Shown here: positions 22,735-34,428 of the stretch, piece after piece
How positions within the stretch are numbered: position 1 is the stretch's first letter
Layout of the letters: each line of letters begins with the position of its first letter
Source of the DNA: Aureobasidium sp. EXF-3400
Taxonomy: Eukaryota; Ascomycota; Dothideomycetes; Dothideales; Saccotheciaceae
Assembly: GCA_024195585.1 (NCBI GenBank)
Contig: SWBL01000051.1
Location: 1-64,000, forward strand
Direction of reading: 5' to 3'
DNA length: 64,000 nt
Translations under genes and position numbers: made by a program
Notes under the pieces: generated by a model
Databases searched by the model: none
Told to the model about the DNA's origin: nothing
The model's input: only the letters and a program-made list of their open reading frames with translations

Positions 22735-23849
22735 TTGGTATATATGCAAGGTGGTTCCTTTTCACCGAGCAGCACCTCGGCCTTTCTTCAAGAACATCCT
22801 CGGTTATCCTCTAGAATGAACAAGAAACAATCTACCTCTACGTTGACTAGTATCCTTGCGGGGGGACTAGCAGGAGCAAGTGAGACCGTAGTTACCGTAA
22901 GCCCTATCTCTCTCATCATACCTGGACATTGTTTGACATTCTTTGGAACAGTATCCCGCCGAATTTGTCAAAACCCGCCGCCAACTCGAAGTCTCTCGAA
23001 TAGGCCTAAAAACACCATCATCACTTTCCATCCTCCGCTCCACAATCTCAAATCATGGTATCAGCAATATCTACGCTGGCTGCCAAACCCTAGCCGCCTC
23101 GAATGCAATCAAATCTGGTGTCCGCTTCTTCTCCTTTGAGACTTCGAAACGATACTTGACACGCCTATCAGGAGGCAACAACAACACAATAGTCAACGTT
23201 GCATCTGGTCTCTGTGCAGGAGTAACAGAAAGTGTATTAGTCGTAACGCCAGGAGAAAGTCTGAAAACAAGAGTAATCCACGATGCTTCTTCAGGAGGCA
23301 ATCTCGGTAAACAATCGTTACCAAGAATTATCTCAGAGGTTGTGAGAAGGGAAGGAGTGTTGAGTTTGTGGAAGGGATTGACGCCTGTGTTGTGTAAACA
23401 AGCTACAAACTCGGCTGTCAGGTTCGCGACGTTCAATGCTATTAGAGATAGATTGAGGTCTGCTTGGCCGGAGAAGATGGGAGGGACGATGGCGACACTG
23501 ATGGCGGGAGCGGGTAGTGGTGTGTTGACTGTGTGAGTATATCGATACATGAATGCGAACAAAGAGGAGCTAATGAAGGAACAGATACGCGAGCATGCCT
23601 TTCGACAATATCAAGACGAGGATGCAGAGTATAGGCAACAAGTACACTCGCATGACGAGTTGTGCTATCCACATGGCGAAGACGGAAGGTGTGAGGGTGT
23701 TCTGGAAAGCCACGACTCCTCGGCTTGTCAGACTTACGCTTTCGAGCAGTATCACCTTTATGGTGTACGACTTTGCAGTGGGAGTCATGAACAAGTTGAC
23801 GGCGGATAGAAGCGAGTTGCATGTTTCGAGCTCAAAGATCAAGCTATGA
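22735..23849 (+). CDS. Mitochondrial carrier, citrate/tricarboxylate (CTP1)-like
   Basis: Three exons, 22735-22896, 22952-23532 and 23585-23849, about 335 aa from the first ATG, or about 308 aa from the alternative Met at 22816 (MNKKQSTSTL), which better fits the family. Three carrier repeats carry the PxD/ExxK/R signatures: YPAEFVKTRRQ, VTPGESLKTRVIHD and SMPFDNIKTRMQ. The first two match the citrate carrier pattern of yeast Ctp1. Splices restore ETVVTYPAEFVK and GVLTVYASMPFDN exactly at the first and third signatures. It should exchange citrate or another tricarboxylate across the inner mitochondrial membrane. Its position next to the amidohydrolase and transporter is noted as context. Confidence 0.9.
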
Positions 23850-24216
23850 GCTATGATATTTTCTGTTATGACATTCAATATTACGACTCTAGTTTCTCAC
23901 AATCAGCTTCTTGGTAATTGATCATCAAGTGAATAGTGTGCCTCGTCTTTCCACGATCCGATATGATTCAGATCCAAGTCGTTACGCAGAACCTTTCCAC
24001 CTTCCTACTTCCAACGGCCGATGATATAGTGTTGATTTGCCCACTCATCATGAGAGTCATATGCAGACGTAAGAATCGATATAAATCACCATAACAATAG
24101 ATTAAACGGGATGCAGCGACTTACGTTCCCATAAAGTGTTTTGTATCTATGTCTATCAATCATATACGCAGCAACATCGAGTATGCATCAATCAGCTTAC
24201 AGGAAGTCCACCTTGC
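23850..24216. other. Convergent intergenic region
   Basis: AT-rich 3' flanks of the carrier and the SLATT gene. Nothing else seen. Confidence 0.4.
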
Positions 24217-24954
24217 TTACAGCTTTGCAATCTGTGCAGCTCCCGGCATCTGCATCCCTTTCCCGCTCAACCCTGTCTTGACCCGCACAGGTACTGGACT
24301 CGAAGTCCAAACATCAGGATGATTCTTCCTTGCGTCCTCTACCACAGCAACATATGCATCTCTCAATCTCTCAACATCGGCAAAGTCCACTTCCCTGCCA
24401 GCCCTGGCATCCCAGTACAGCTCTTCGGTCTCGAATACCACTCTTCTCAAAGCATCACGCTCCATGCGCATGCGGTTGGGTAGTCCTTGGCCTTTCATCA
24501 ATGCCAGCATCCCTGCCACGACAGTGGCGATGGCGCCCAGCGAAGCGACAGCGACATGGTGACGATCGAGGTTAGGCAGCGAGCCAAGTACGACGAAGAC
24601 AGCCGAGATAGATAGTTGGACAATCATAAGGGAGAAGATTGCAACATCGTACATGCGATAGTGACGTGATGCGCGACGCTCGGTCTTCAAAAGCTGAGCG
24701 TAGAAGCCGTGTGCAGATTCGAGATGGCGTGGCGTTGTGTTGTTTGCCGTTGGAGCGGCCATACCAAGCAGAGTATAGACATCTTGTTGAGAAAGAGGCT
24801 CGCTGTCTGCGTCTGTTTCATTGTTGTTTGGCGTTGGTTGAGGTGCGATGGGAATGGCGTTCGGTTTTGGAATGTCAGTGTCAAAGCGACGGCGAGATGC
24901 AGTTGGATGCTTCGATAGCAGAGGATCAGTTTCTGTTGCTGCTTCTTCGTCCAT
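24217..24954 (-). CDS. SLATT-domain (2-TM) membrane protein, fungal DUF4231-like
   Basis: Chosen start is ATG 24954 (MDEEAATETDPLLSK), giving 245 aa; the frame stays open upstream to 25233, but that part lacks homology-like sequence. The core begins at HGFYAQLLKTERRASRHYRM and has two membrane segments (MIVQLSISAVFVVLGSLP and VAVASLGAIATVVAGMLALM). They are separated by a short turn and followed by a helical stretch (MERDALRRVVFETEELYWDA). This is the SMODS/SLOG-associating two-transmembrane (SLATT) layout. In bacteria SLATT proteins are predicted pore-forming effectors of nucleotide-sensing defence systems; fungal members are uncharacterised. The flanking parts are polar and low-complexity. 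The assignment rests on the pattern only. Confidence 0.75.
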   Translation of the reverse strand: MDEEAATETDPLLSKHPTASRRRFDTDIPKPNAIPIAPQPTPNNNETDADSEPLSQQDVYTLLGMAAPTANNTTPRHLESAHGFYAQLLKTERRASRHYRMYDVAIFSLMIVQLSISAVFVVLGSLPNLDRHHVAVASLGAIATVVAGMLALMKGQGLPNRMRMERDALRRVVFETEELYWDARAGREVDFADVERLRDAYVAVVEDARKNHPDVWTSSPVPVRVKTGLSGKGMQMPGAAQIAKL

Positions 24955-26088
24955 GGCTTTTTTTCGGCTCAGAGAGTCTTGATGAAAGCGATTTGGTGGA
25001 CGGAGAATAAGAAGTGGAAAAGAAAGGCGGAAACATACCAGTATAAGAGACGAGAAGGTCTGTCGCAGCCTGTTCAAGGAGTCATTCGGTCTTGTCGGTG
25101 AATGATGAAGTTGTGCCTGATCGGATTCACCGCCTCGTGATAGGCGGACACTGCCTCTCCAGGAGTGCAGGCTGGTCTGCAATTCTGTAGGCAGCTCGTG
25201 CATGATGTTGTTTCTTGTTAGGTCAGCTGTCAAAATAGCACCCCTGATCTCGATTCTAGGCAGCTAGTTGTCGCAAGCCTTGACTCATCACCAACACAAA
25301 CTCAACTTAGAACCAAACAAGGAAGCTTTTCACATAGTGCAGAGAAGGACGAGAAAAAGCTTTTGTAGGTAAAGCCAAAGGGCCTGGCCGTCGAACGCTT
25401 ACCTTTATGAGACTACTTGAGGCTGACACCCAGCTCTTCCTTCGTCTTTGTTGCTTCTTGATTACTTGGTCAGGTGTCGTGATGAGGTCGCAAGCTGTGA
25501 TTGGTCATGTGGACTCAAGCAGGCGCATTTCCATGCAGCGTGTGATCATCGCCGGAGCCACAGTATGTTCCGCCGTTTCGAGAAGGCATACAAAAGGATT
25601 TGGGTGTACATTACGAGGTTGGATATTTAGATTGGGTGTGTTATGGTGGGAGGTTGGGTGCTCGGCGAGATAAGGTAGTGGATAAGGTTTGTGTCGCGCT
25701 AGAGACGCGTATCGTCACGTCACTCACTATCTCTTTTATGGAAGATGAAGGGTCATCAAAGCAACAATAGCCACAAGGAACGCTGTCAATTTTGGTTGCG
25801 ATTGTAACTTGGACATTCAATTGATGGTCCATGTGATCCTCGAGCTTTTAACGAAACCCAAAAACGAGAGTAACCCCTAGGTGATAGACAGCAAGACCGG
25901 CCAGCAGTCCAGTCATGTCTGATGCACACCCGACTGTAGAGCGAAAGCTCAAACCACTAGAACGCCTTCACGCCAACGCTTATGTAGATTGTATAATGCA
26001 AAGCAATGCCACCCACCATAACTCGAGATCAGAAAGTCTCTGATGATGACGAGCCACCCCTTGACGACAAGGACCGAGGGACGATCTC
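24955..26088. other. Intergenic region
   Basis: Upstream flank of the SLATT gene and downstream flank of the next minus-strand gene. Short open frames at 25407-25673 and 25448-25630 are not family-like. Nothing else identified. Confidence 0.35.
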
Positions 26089-27249
26089 CTACAACGTCTC
26101 GTTACGAGTTTGCTGGTTAGCATCACGGATGAGCATACGCGCGACAGAACTTCTTGCAGCTGGGTTGGGAAGCAATCTCGAACCACTAGGTGAGGTCGAG
26201 CGTGAGAGAGGAGGAGTCTCTACTCTCCGTAGTCGTCCGACCTGCTGCCTAGCGCTGGATCCATCATATGTGTTACTAAAGTAGCGCATTGTTGAAGCAG
26301 CGACCTGACGAGAGCGTTCACGAATGTCCGAGTCGAATTGAGAGGGACGTCGGGGATGTGCTTCATCTTCGTTGATATTTCCGTTGTCGTCTTCATTGTC
26401 TCCATTCTCTTGACTGGCACTGCTATGGTGTCGCATCCAACGCGCATCTTCAGGCGACATACGGCGAAGAAGCTGAATCTGAGCTCGACCCTCGGCAGTT
26501 TGCATGGCGAAGTCATACAACAGAGCTTCGACAGCACGGCGATCGTAGATGTGAGGCTCACTGGCGGTAGAGCTGGAGTCATCGGCCAGCGCGTCAGCTA
26601 GAGTATCTGCTTGAGCATCCGTACGGGCGAACGAAGTCGAGGCCCCATTTGAAGCGAAGCTAGAATCTGCGGAAGGCAGCGAGTCATCAGGAGTGATGGT
26701 CGAGCCGATGATATGCCAGGCTTCCGTGATGGGTGACGGGCTGCGATTGCGGTCGCCTAGACCGTCTGCTGGAGAGACTGGACGGTGGGCGAAGCTCAGG
26801 GGATGTGGTGATGACTGTGAGGTGCGCAAGAGAACGATACGAGACGAAGCGACAGGCTCTGATGTGTCCAGTGGAGGAGACGGAAGGCTCGAAGAAACAC
26901 CATTACGTGATTGTGGACGGTCTCGTTCGATAGGGGGAGGCAGGAAGCCGCTTGGTCGCGAGCGTCGTCGACTTGAGTCGGATTGTTGTTGTGACGAGCT
27001 GTCGTCGTCGAGGTAGTATGCCAAGTCAAGGTAACGGTCGCTGGAGAGATTACGGCGAGGGGCCTCGGGCACAGGTGGTGGTTGGCTCACGCGATAGAAG
27101 CTGGTCGGACGCGATGCACGAAGACGACGAATGGGCGAGCGAGATAGGGCGGTGCTGTCGTTCTTAACGCGAGAGACGGCCGCTGGACTACCTGTGCTGC
27201 TACGTGTTTCCTCTGGATCGCGCCATACTCTAGTAAAACTTGTCAGCAA
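26089..27249 (-). CDS. Unknown Ser/Arg-rich, largely disordered protein
   Basis: Open frame of 386 codons. The sequence is dominated by Ser, Pro, Arg and Asp with SPIRR, RSRPSG and SPSP motifs, and a more ordered helical middle (AVEALLYDFAMQTAEGRAQI, then LLRRMSPEDARWMRHH). I recognise no family. The true first exon may be elsewhere: an acceptor (TACTAGAG) at about 27228 would join phase-correctly to an upstream exon at 27553-27763, giving SSWVF-L-WRDPEE, but the implied intron of 325 nt is long for this region. Given its length, frame integrity and residue bias, it is probably a real gene. Confidence 0.55.
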   Translation of the reverse strand: MLTSFTRVWRDPEETRSSTGSPAAVSRVKNDSTALSRSPIRRLRASRPTSFYRVSQPPPVPEAPRRNLSSDRYLDLAYYLDDDSSSQQQSDSSRRRSRPSGFLPPPIERDRPQSRNGVSSSLPSPPLDTSEPVASSRIVLLRTSQSSPHPLSFAHRPVSPADGLGDRNRSPSPITEAWHIIGSTITPDDSLPSADSSFASNGASTSFARTDAQADTLADALADDSSSTASEPHIYDRRAVEALLYDFAMQTAEGRAQIQLLRRMSPEDARWMRHHSSASQENGDNEDDNGNINEDEAHPRRPSQFDSDIRERSRQVAASTMRYFSNTYDGSSARQQVGRLRRVETPPLSRSTSPSGSRLLPNPAARSSVARMLIRDANQQTRNETL

Positions 27250-27552
27250 TCTGCCTGGTGCAACGCAGCTCGAATCTCATAGCCCGCTTCTTTCATGCCT
27301 GACGGGCAATTGTGGGGACCATAGCAATACGCAAGCTATATTAGACGACAAACTCGACTGATAAAGCCTCAGTAAGTTGTAGCAATCTAGCTTGGGCTTG
27401 TTGCAGCACAGTAGCCGACAAAGATGCTTGTTGTCCGAAGACGCGGATTGGGGAGCTCATAAAGAGGCACGAGCGAGCTTCGAAATAGGAAGCGCGTCCC
27501 AGCGCGTCGCCTTCATTGAGCCTCGAGATACGGTTTCTAGCAGCACACTTAC

Positions 27553-27763
27553 GGAAGACCCATGATGACTCGGAGCTCGGTCGCGAACTTTGCGCGACTC
27601 TTTTGATATAACCTGATTCAATAAAAGATAGTGTGGCGAGTATTGCGATGGAAGGGACAACAATATGTTTGTACGGGAGAGAGCTCCATCTCACTCTCCG
27701 CGTTCTGCTCGAGGGGTTCACGGCTGCGGCGCTAACTGTTTTCTCCACCTTCCTTGGCGTCAC
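27553..27763 (-). CDS. Candidate upstream exon with a membrane segment
   Basis: From ATG 27763 (MTPRKVEKTVSAAAV) the frame reads a basic head, then a hydrophobic segment (HIVVPSIAILATLSFI), then Ser-rich sequence up to a good GTAAGT donor at 27552. It could be the 5' exon of the Ser/Arg-rich gene at 26089, or an independent short membrane protein whose other exon I could not find. It overlaps no other convincing gene. Confidence 0.3.
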
Positions 27764-27796
27764 GTCTGACGTTCGCTAGACACTTCATCTCAATGT

Positions 27797-28911
<1,115 letters not shown>

Positions 28912-29632
28912 GATGCGTAAAAGGAGGGAAACAGCGAAGGTAGAAGAGGATTGGAACACAAGGAAAGTGCACCACCTTTTACCTTTTTACTGAACGCTAG
29001 AGGTCATGCTTCGTGACTGCTGATATCCTTAATATAAACAGAAGTGACACTTGCTTGCTTGAGACAGTCGGCTAAATCACCGTCTATACAAGTATTTAGC
29101 CCTAGACCAATGTCCTGAAAGTTTACTCTCCACTCTCACGCGATCCCCAGGTTTTGTGATCATCTTGGGTGTGCTTTAGGTTCTTGCCTATAGCACTTGC
29201 TCCGCAGAGCAACATGGGCAAGCTATGGATTGAACTGAGGCTGTTCAAAAGACATGATAGTTGACGCAGACGAAGATAGTAACTAGCTCAGTATAGCATT
29301 CAGTTCTGATTATTGGTGGAAGTCTGCGTTGGCACGCGGGTGTGGCTCTGTCGATCCGGGGCACAACGTTTCAAAAGTCGACCTCGCTTGCAGCACCTTC
29401 CTTGACTGTCTCATATAAATACCTTTCGAGCGGTTTTGACCTATCGAGAGTCTTTAGGTGAGAGTGCCTCCTGATTTGTTCAGATATAGTGGACGATCCT
29501 TGAACGAAAAGCATTTGGAGAAAGGAAAGTAGTTGTAGTTGGCAAAATTTATTCATCAATTCGTTCTAAAAGGTGGTATGTGTACAACAAAAACAGACAT
29601 TTTTCATCTCCTCAGCTCAAAGGCAATGGCAT
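28912..29632. other. Intergenic region upstream of GH53 gene
   Basis: Promoter of the GH53 gene (AT-rich TATATTAA on the minus strand at about 29030) and 3' flank of the dehydrogenase. No gene seen. Confidence 0.4.
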
Positions 29633-30729
29633 TTACTCGATCTTGATGCCGACCTTGCCGAAGTGCTTCTGGTCCCACTGGAACTGGTAAGCTTCCTTGA
29701 GCTGGTCGAGAGTGAAGATCTTCTCGTCGATGACAGGCTTGATGTTGTTGGCCTCAATGGCAGCGTTCATCTCCTCAAACTGCTGTCTGCTGCCGACATA
29801 GATACCGCGGACGGTACAGATGTTGACGAGAGCATCGAGAAGAGTGGGCTGCTTGTCGTTGGTGCCGCCGATGAAGCCGATGATGGAGATGACACCCTCG
29901 AGGCAAATGGCCTTGAGAGACTGCTGCAGAGTGTTGGGACCACCGACCTCGATAATGTGGTTGACACCGACACCACCGGTGATCTTCTTTGCGGTCTCAC
30001 CCCAGTTGGGGTCCTCGCGGTAGTTGATAACGTGGTCGGCACCCAGAGCCTTCAGCTTCTCGCCCTTCTCCTTAGAAGAAGTGGTGGCGATGACACGAGC
30101 ACCAGCGGCCTTAGCGAACTGGACGGCGAAGATAGAGACACCACCAGTACCTTGGGTAAGGACCCAGTTACCAGGGGTCAGTCTCTTGCCCTCGAGACCG
30201 TAAAGACCGTTCCAGGCGGTGAGACCAGCGCAGGTCAGAGAAGCACCCTCGATGAAGTTGAGGTTGCTAGGAAGAGGGACAAGACCTTGCTCGTCGTAAA
30301 CACCGTACTGTTGGAGAGATCCGTCGATGACACCACCAGTTCCAGTGGCAATGGACTTGTTGTCAAGAGGACCAGCAAGGTGGCCCTGGTTGAATTGGGT
30401 AACGACCTTGTCACCAACCTTGAAGCGTTGGACCTTCTTGCCGACAGCCTCAACAACACCAGCACCGTCAGATCCGGGGACAACGTTGTCCTCTTGAGGG
30501 AAGGGGTAACCACCAGCAGCAATGATCAAATCACGGTAGTTGAGCGAAGCACCGTGGACTGTTGATTCAATTAGTGCTATGTGACTTGTGCTTCATCGTG
30601 ACAAGGCTTACACTTGACAAGAACATCCTTGTCACCAACCTCAGGAACAGGAGCTTCCTTGTTGAACTTCAGGTTGTCGAAAGATCCAGTACCCTGGACT
30701 CTCCACTGCTTTTGGGTCGAAGGTGCCAT
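29633..30729 (-). CDS. Zinc-type alcohol dehydrogenase-like NAD(P)-dependent oxidoreductase (MDR family)
   Basis: Two exons, 30612-30729 and 29633-30558 (53-nt intron), 347 aa. The joined sequence VLVKFHGASLNYRDLIIAAG is the GroES-like N-terminus. It continues with VPGSDGAGVVEAVGK, WVLTQGTGGVSIFAVQFAKA (nucleotide-binding GTGGVS) and ARVIATTSSKEK. The catalytic-zinc Cys/His ligands of classical ADHs are not present at the usual sites (NYRD in place of CxxD, no four-Cys lobe). It therefore belongs to the zinc-independent quinone-reductase-like branch of medium-chain dehydrogenases. Substrate unknown. The coding sequence is strongly biased to C/G-ending codons, suggesting high expression. Its promoter has a TATA box and two TCAATTGA palindromes. 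Confidence 0.93.
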
Positions 30730-30808
30730 TGTGGAATTTGTGTGGGATTGAGGAGATTAGAGGTGTAAGTATTGATTGTGAGGTCAGAACAAGAATGAGA
30801 AGTGAAAT

Positions 30809-30852
30809 GTCAATTGACAGGCACGATCGTAACTCTTTATATATCAATTGAC
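30809..30852 (-). promoter_or_regulatory. TATA box flanked by two TCAATTGA palindromes
   Basis: The octamer TCAATTGA appears inside GTCAATTGAC at 30809-30818 and again at 30844-30851, with TATATAAA (minus strand, 30837-30844) between them. It is 80-120 nt upstream of the dehydrogenase ATG. The repeats are direct observation; an operator role is a guess. Confidence 0.4.
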
Positions 30853-31384
30853 GTGATCAATGAGGAAAATTGTAGAACACCATGACGTTCATAGCTTGCG
30901 CGGGGTGGAAGCATCAAAGCTTCTAGAACCGAGACTGGTTTGTAATCGCCGCTCCAAGTTCGGAGGACTCGAGGGATGGCGGCCTTGATTACGAGTGCAA
31001 GCCAGATCATCTTTCATCTGCCGAATGTTGTTCAACAAGCACCTTGATGATCAACTATGTGCTGAATCAGGCGTATATGTAGTGTAGTCGGATGCAACGA
31101 TGACCACCAGGTAGGGTTATGGACGTGACCCGGAAGCAGACGTCGAAAAGCTGACAGCAAGTTTACCCGAGAAGCTTTCTCTCGAGTGGACCGCGCATGT
31201 CTAACGGTTGCTGGGACAGTAGAACAGTTACAGCACGTCTGTCCGTTCACTGGATACGCCGAGACAACAGTTATCTAAGAATGATCTTCGATTTCTAAGC
31301 ATCGCTAGCAACTTCTCGACAAATGCCGGATCAAGCAAGGATATGATGAGGCCTAGCAAATTTCCTCCACATTGGTCATAGCTT
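30853..31384. other. Intergenic region
   Basis: Distal promoter of the dehydrogenase and 3' flank of the XPF-like gene. Short frames only; nothing supported. Confidence 0.35.
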
Positions 31385-33971
31385 TCAGCGCTCCAGATCG
31401 CCAGCAACAACATTTCGTTTCCAGCAACCATCGATGGTCATGCTCACCTTTCTCAGGATCTTCTCTCCACCGAACAGAGCGCCAAATCGTCTAAGTCTCT
31501 CAGCTTCGTCCATCATGACAAACGCGGGTAGACCGTAATATTGCCCGCTTGAAGGATTAGGCATGGGGTCGGGTGCCTTCAGTTTGGTCAAAACTGCTTG
31601 AGCCGCGAATGCGTCCATGCCTGCTTTTCTTAGAAACACCTCCCATGAGGTTTCGTCTTGGAGCAGGTGTACTTCCGGATCATCGAGACCATAGCGGATC
31701 ATACTTGCAACAATCCAAGTTGCCAATGCAGGTTCATCGCCAGGAATGTACATGACCTGGATATCATGACTTTGTGCTGTACAGAAGTTGATGAGAGACA
31801 CGAGTTCGCCAGATTCGCGGCTGTCCAACGGACGCTGTTGGTCGCTACACCGATCTTCATGCACCATGATTATCAGACGCTCATATCGACGCGCAAGTTG
31901 TACAATGCGTTCACGTATTATATTGCGAACGACCTCGCCTGGCAAGCTTTTTTGCATAATTTTCTGCAAAGTGGTCAACATAATTCCGTGTCCAGGTGCG
32001 ATGATGATATCCGCTTCGTCGGCTTCCGAGGTCTGGGATGATAAACCACGCAACATACGAGCCGAAGTAAAGTCGCGTTCGATGTATTCACTCATGGCGT
32101 TGAGGCGTTCGATCTCTTTTACTAGTTGCCGCCTCTCGAACATAGTTGACGACAATACGAACGTGCGTAGCGGTATGGTTGTGGGCAAGGAGGGATGAGG
32201 GATGCAGCTCGTCACTTCTCCTGAATGGTTACTGGCCTTGTTGTCGACGTTCTCGGGTACAGCCTGAGTTTGTAGCTCTGGTTTCTCTCCGCACGCTTTG
32301 CCAGTATAGGTTTGTATGAAGCGATGTAGAGAGTTGCTTACGGAAAACGTGCTGGCCGCTGAAGCCTGGGGTGCTATTGACTTCAGAGCTTCGATCTCTT
32401 CATCGTCATCCTCGCAAGGGTCCAAGGTTCGCAAGCCGTTCAGTTTCCACCCGAATGTTGTATCTTCGGGCTCCTCGGGACTGAAGTCGCTCAAATAATC
32501 ACATTCGATTCCTTCTTCGGGCAGATCATTCAAGCGCATGTCGAAAGGCCGCCAATAAGACATAGCACCGTCAATCTCGCCAATATTGAGCCATTGTTCA
32601 CGTGGTCTGATGGTCTCGCGTTTCAGCATGGATATCAATTGCTGCTGTGCCTCCAGTTCTGTTTGACAGCCCAGTTGTTTGCGAGCAAAGAGTTTCCATG
32701 GTGGTAGAGGGCCCCTTTGGTCAATGACGGGCACTTCTACTCTCAGCATTGAGTCCGCTTGCGACAATTGTTCCCCGTTGATAGCAGACAGTGCAGACTT
32801 TGCGCCAGGCTCGATGACTTGCTCGAGGAAACTCCGTATCTCATCTTTGCCATTTGAATCCTCTGATGAAAACGGTTTGGCGTATGCAGGTATGTCAATG
32901 CATAGCTCGTCTGAGAAGGTGACCATTCTCAGTTTCTTCATCGGCGACGATTGTAAGGCTGGTGACAACGGGACTTCGACCTTGTAATCATCAGGTCGTC
33001 GACGTTTCAATGGAGAGTGAGGGTAGGTCTCATCGGGAGCCTCAATGTCGAACGTCGAGATGTCTGAGAACCCGTCCAGGTAGAACTCATCGTCGATGTC
33101 CATAGAATCCTCGATCCTCTTGATCTCGGCTGGAATAGGATCAATGGGACTGGTCGCTAAAGGCATACGGGTAACAGGCGAGTCCGGCACGCTGAATTGA
33201 AATGGCGATGAACATGGCAAGAGTGGCGGTGTATGTCTCGCCTCCTCGTACTCTTTCCGTGCCTAACCTCGTCAGATTGAAATTTTGTCGGAACAACACG
33301 GCACTCACCTTTTTGTGTGGTGGCATGTCGAGCTCTTGCGTCTCAGGCTCGTCGGCAAACGAAATGCATTGTTGCAGGAAGAGTATGTCGCTCTTGCCAA
33401 GCTGCAATTTCTCTTGTTTGATTTCCTCCATAGTTGTTTCTGGCAACTTGGGATCCGGCCAGTACAACGCTGCTCCTCCATCGTCTTGCCAAAAAGCTTC
33501 ACATGGTATTTCTGGCGGATCTTTGTGTTGCCTTGAGTGTCGTGTCCGCATGAATCTTCGCTGCTCAAGTTCAGGGTCTGTCGGCAGAAGTAGCGGTTCG
33601 ACTTTGGATTCGGTAGATATACTCTTTTGTCGTCTGGCTTCAATAAGCGGTGCGTCTCCTATCGTGGTGATCTGCTTAAGGAATAAAGCACTTTGGTGGT
33701 CAATGGTCCATTTTTCCTCGAGATCGAGTTCTGTTGGAAGCTCAAATTCAGGACACTGAGTGAGCTCGAGATCGGGGTCTTCCCACTGCGGAATTGAGTG
33801 AAGAATGTGAGAAGATAGAGGGTAGACAGAGGTGTAATCCTTGCTCAGACCGTGATATCTTGCGTAGTCGATCACAGAGATCTCTCCATCGCCGACATCA
33901 GATAAGGTGTCACTAGTCTCGTCCATCATGTCGGCAAACTCGGACTCCATAATAGTTGAGGACGAGTCCAT
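31385..33971 (-). CDS. Large DUF7102-type protein with degenerate XPF-like domain and HhH; candidate Zip2/SHOC1
   Basis: Two exons, 33309-33971 and 31385-33262 (46-nt intron), 846 aa. Start ATG 33971 (MDSSSTIMESEF). The first two-thirds are acidic and poorly ordered, with phospho-site-rich stretches (SPLKRRRPDD). From about residue 595 a folded part begins: DIIIAPGHGIMLTTLQKI, then RERIVQLARRYERLIIMVHE, then FCTAQSHDIQVMYIPGDEPA. It ends with ETSWEVFLRKAGMDAFAAQA, which reads as a helix-hairpin-helix unit. The order of strands and helices follows the XPF nuclease fold, with AP-GH where XPF has the ERK catalytic triplet, so it should be catalytically dead. Meiotic Zip2/SHOC1 is such a protein. 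The XPF-like reading is inference from pattern; no search was run. Confidence 0.7.
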
Positions 33972-34428
33972 TTGGTAAAAGATAGGCAACGATGTGATGG
34001 AAAGTTGTAAGAACGCTCGCATGGGACTATTGTTGAAGCGCCAAGGTGCAAGTGTGGTAAGGAAGGAAGTTGCAATCGAAGCGACGCAAAGCCACGCGGT
34101 TCGACTCCTTCCTCGGAGGCAACATCCAAATACCCAGTAGTCCGTTTCCTTCCCTGAAGGCAAGAACTACCATGTTACGAACCACGCCACAGGAAAAAAT
34201 GCTGTGGCACATTCTGAACCAGGGTCACTCGAGCAACATATATTTGGTCAGGGTTTCCACACTGGTCGATCGAATTAACAACTTTACTACGACTGACTCG
34301 AACAGTAGATCGGGCCTTGCTCACAAAGGCTAAGCAGAAAAATAAACATGTGAGGCTACAAAAAGGGGTATGACTACGAAGTGGCCTCGAAACCAAGACG
34401 AACGCTAACAAAAACCAGGGTGACTATC
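33972..34428. other. Intergenic region
   Basis: 5' flank of the XPF-like gene and 3' flank of CHS5. A GGTTCGACTCC string at 34098-34108 resembles a tRNA B-box, but no cloverleaf can be formed around it. Nothing else. Confidence 0.4.

Noticed and set aside
29573..30565. 330-codon open frame on the plus strand opposite the dehydrogenase gene
   Set aside because: It is the antisense shadow of a strongly codon-biased gene; the Leu/Val/Asp-rich text has no protein-like pattern, and the minus strand carries a clear MDR dehydrogenase with correct splicing.
34098..34108. GGTTCGACTCC as a tRNA T-arm
   Set aside because: No T-stem pairing, no D-arm and no acceptor stem can be formed in the surrounding 100 nt on either strand.
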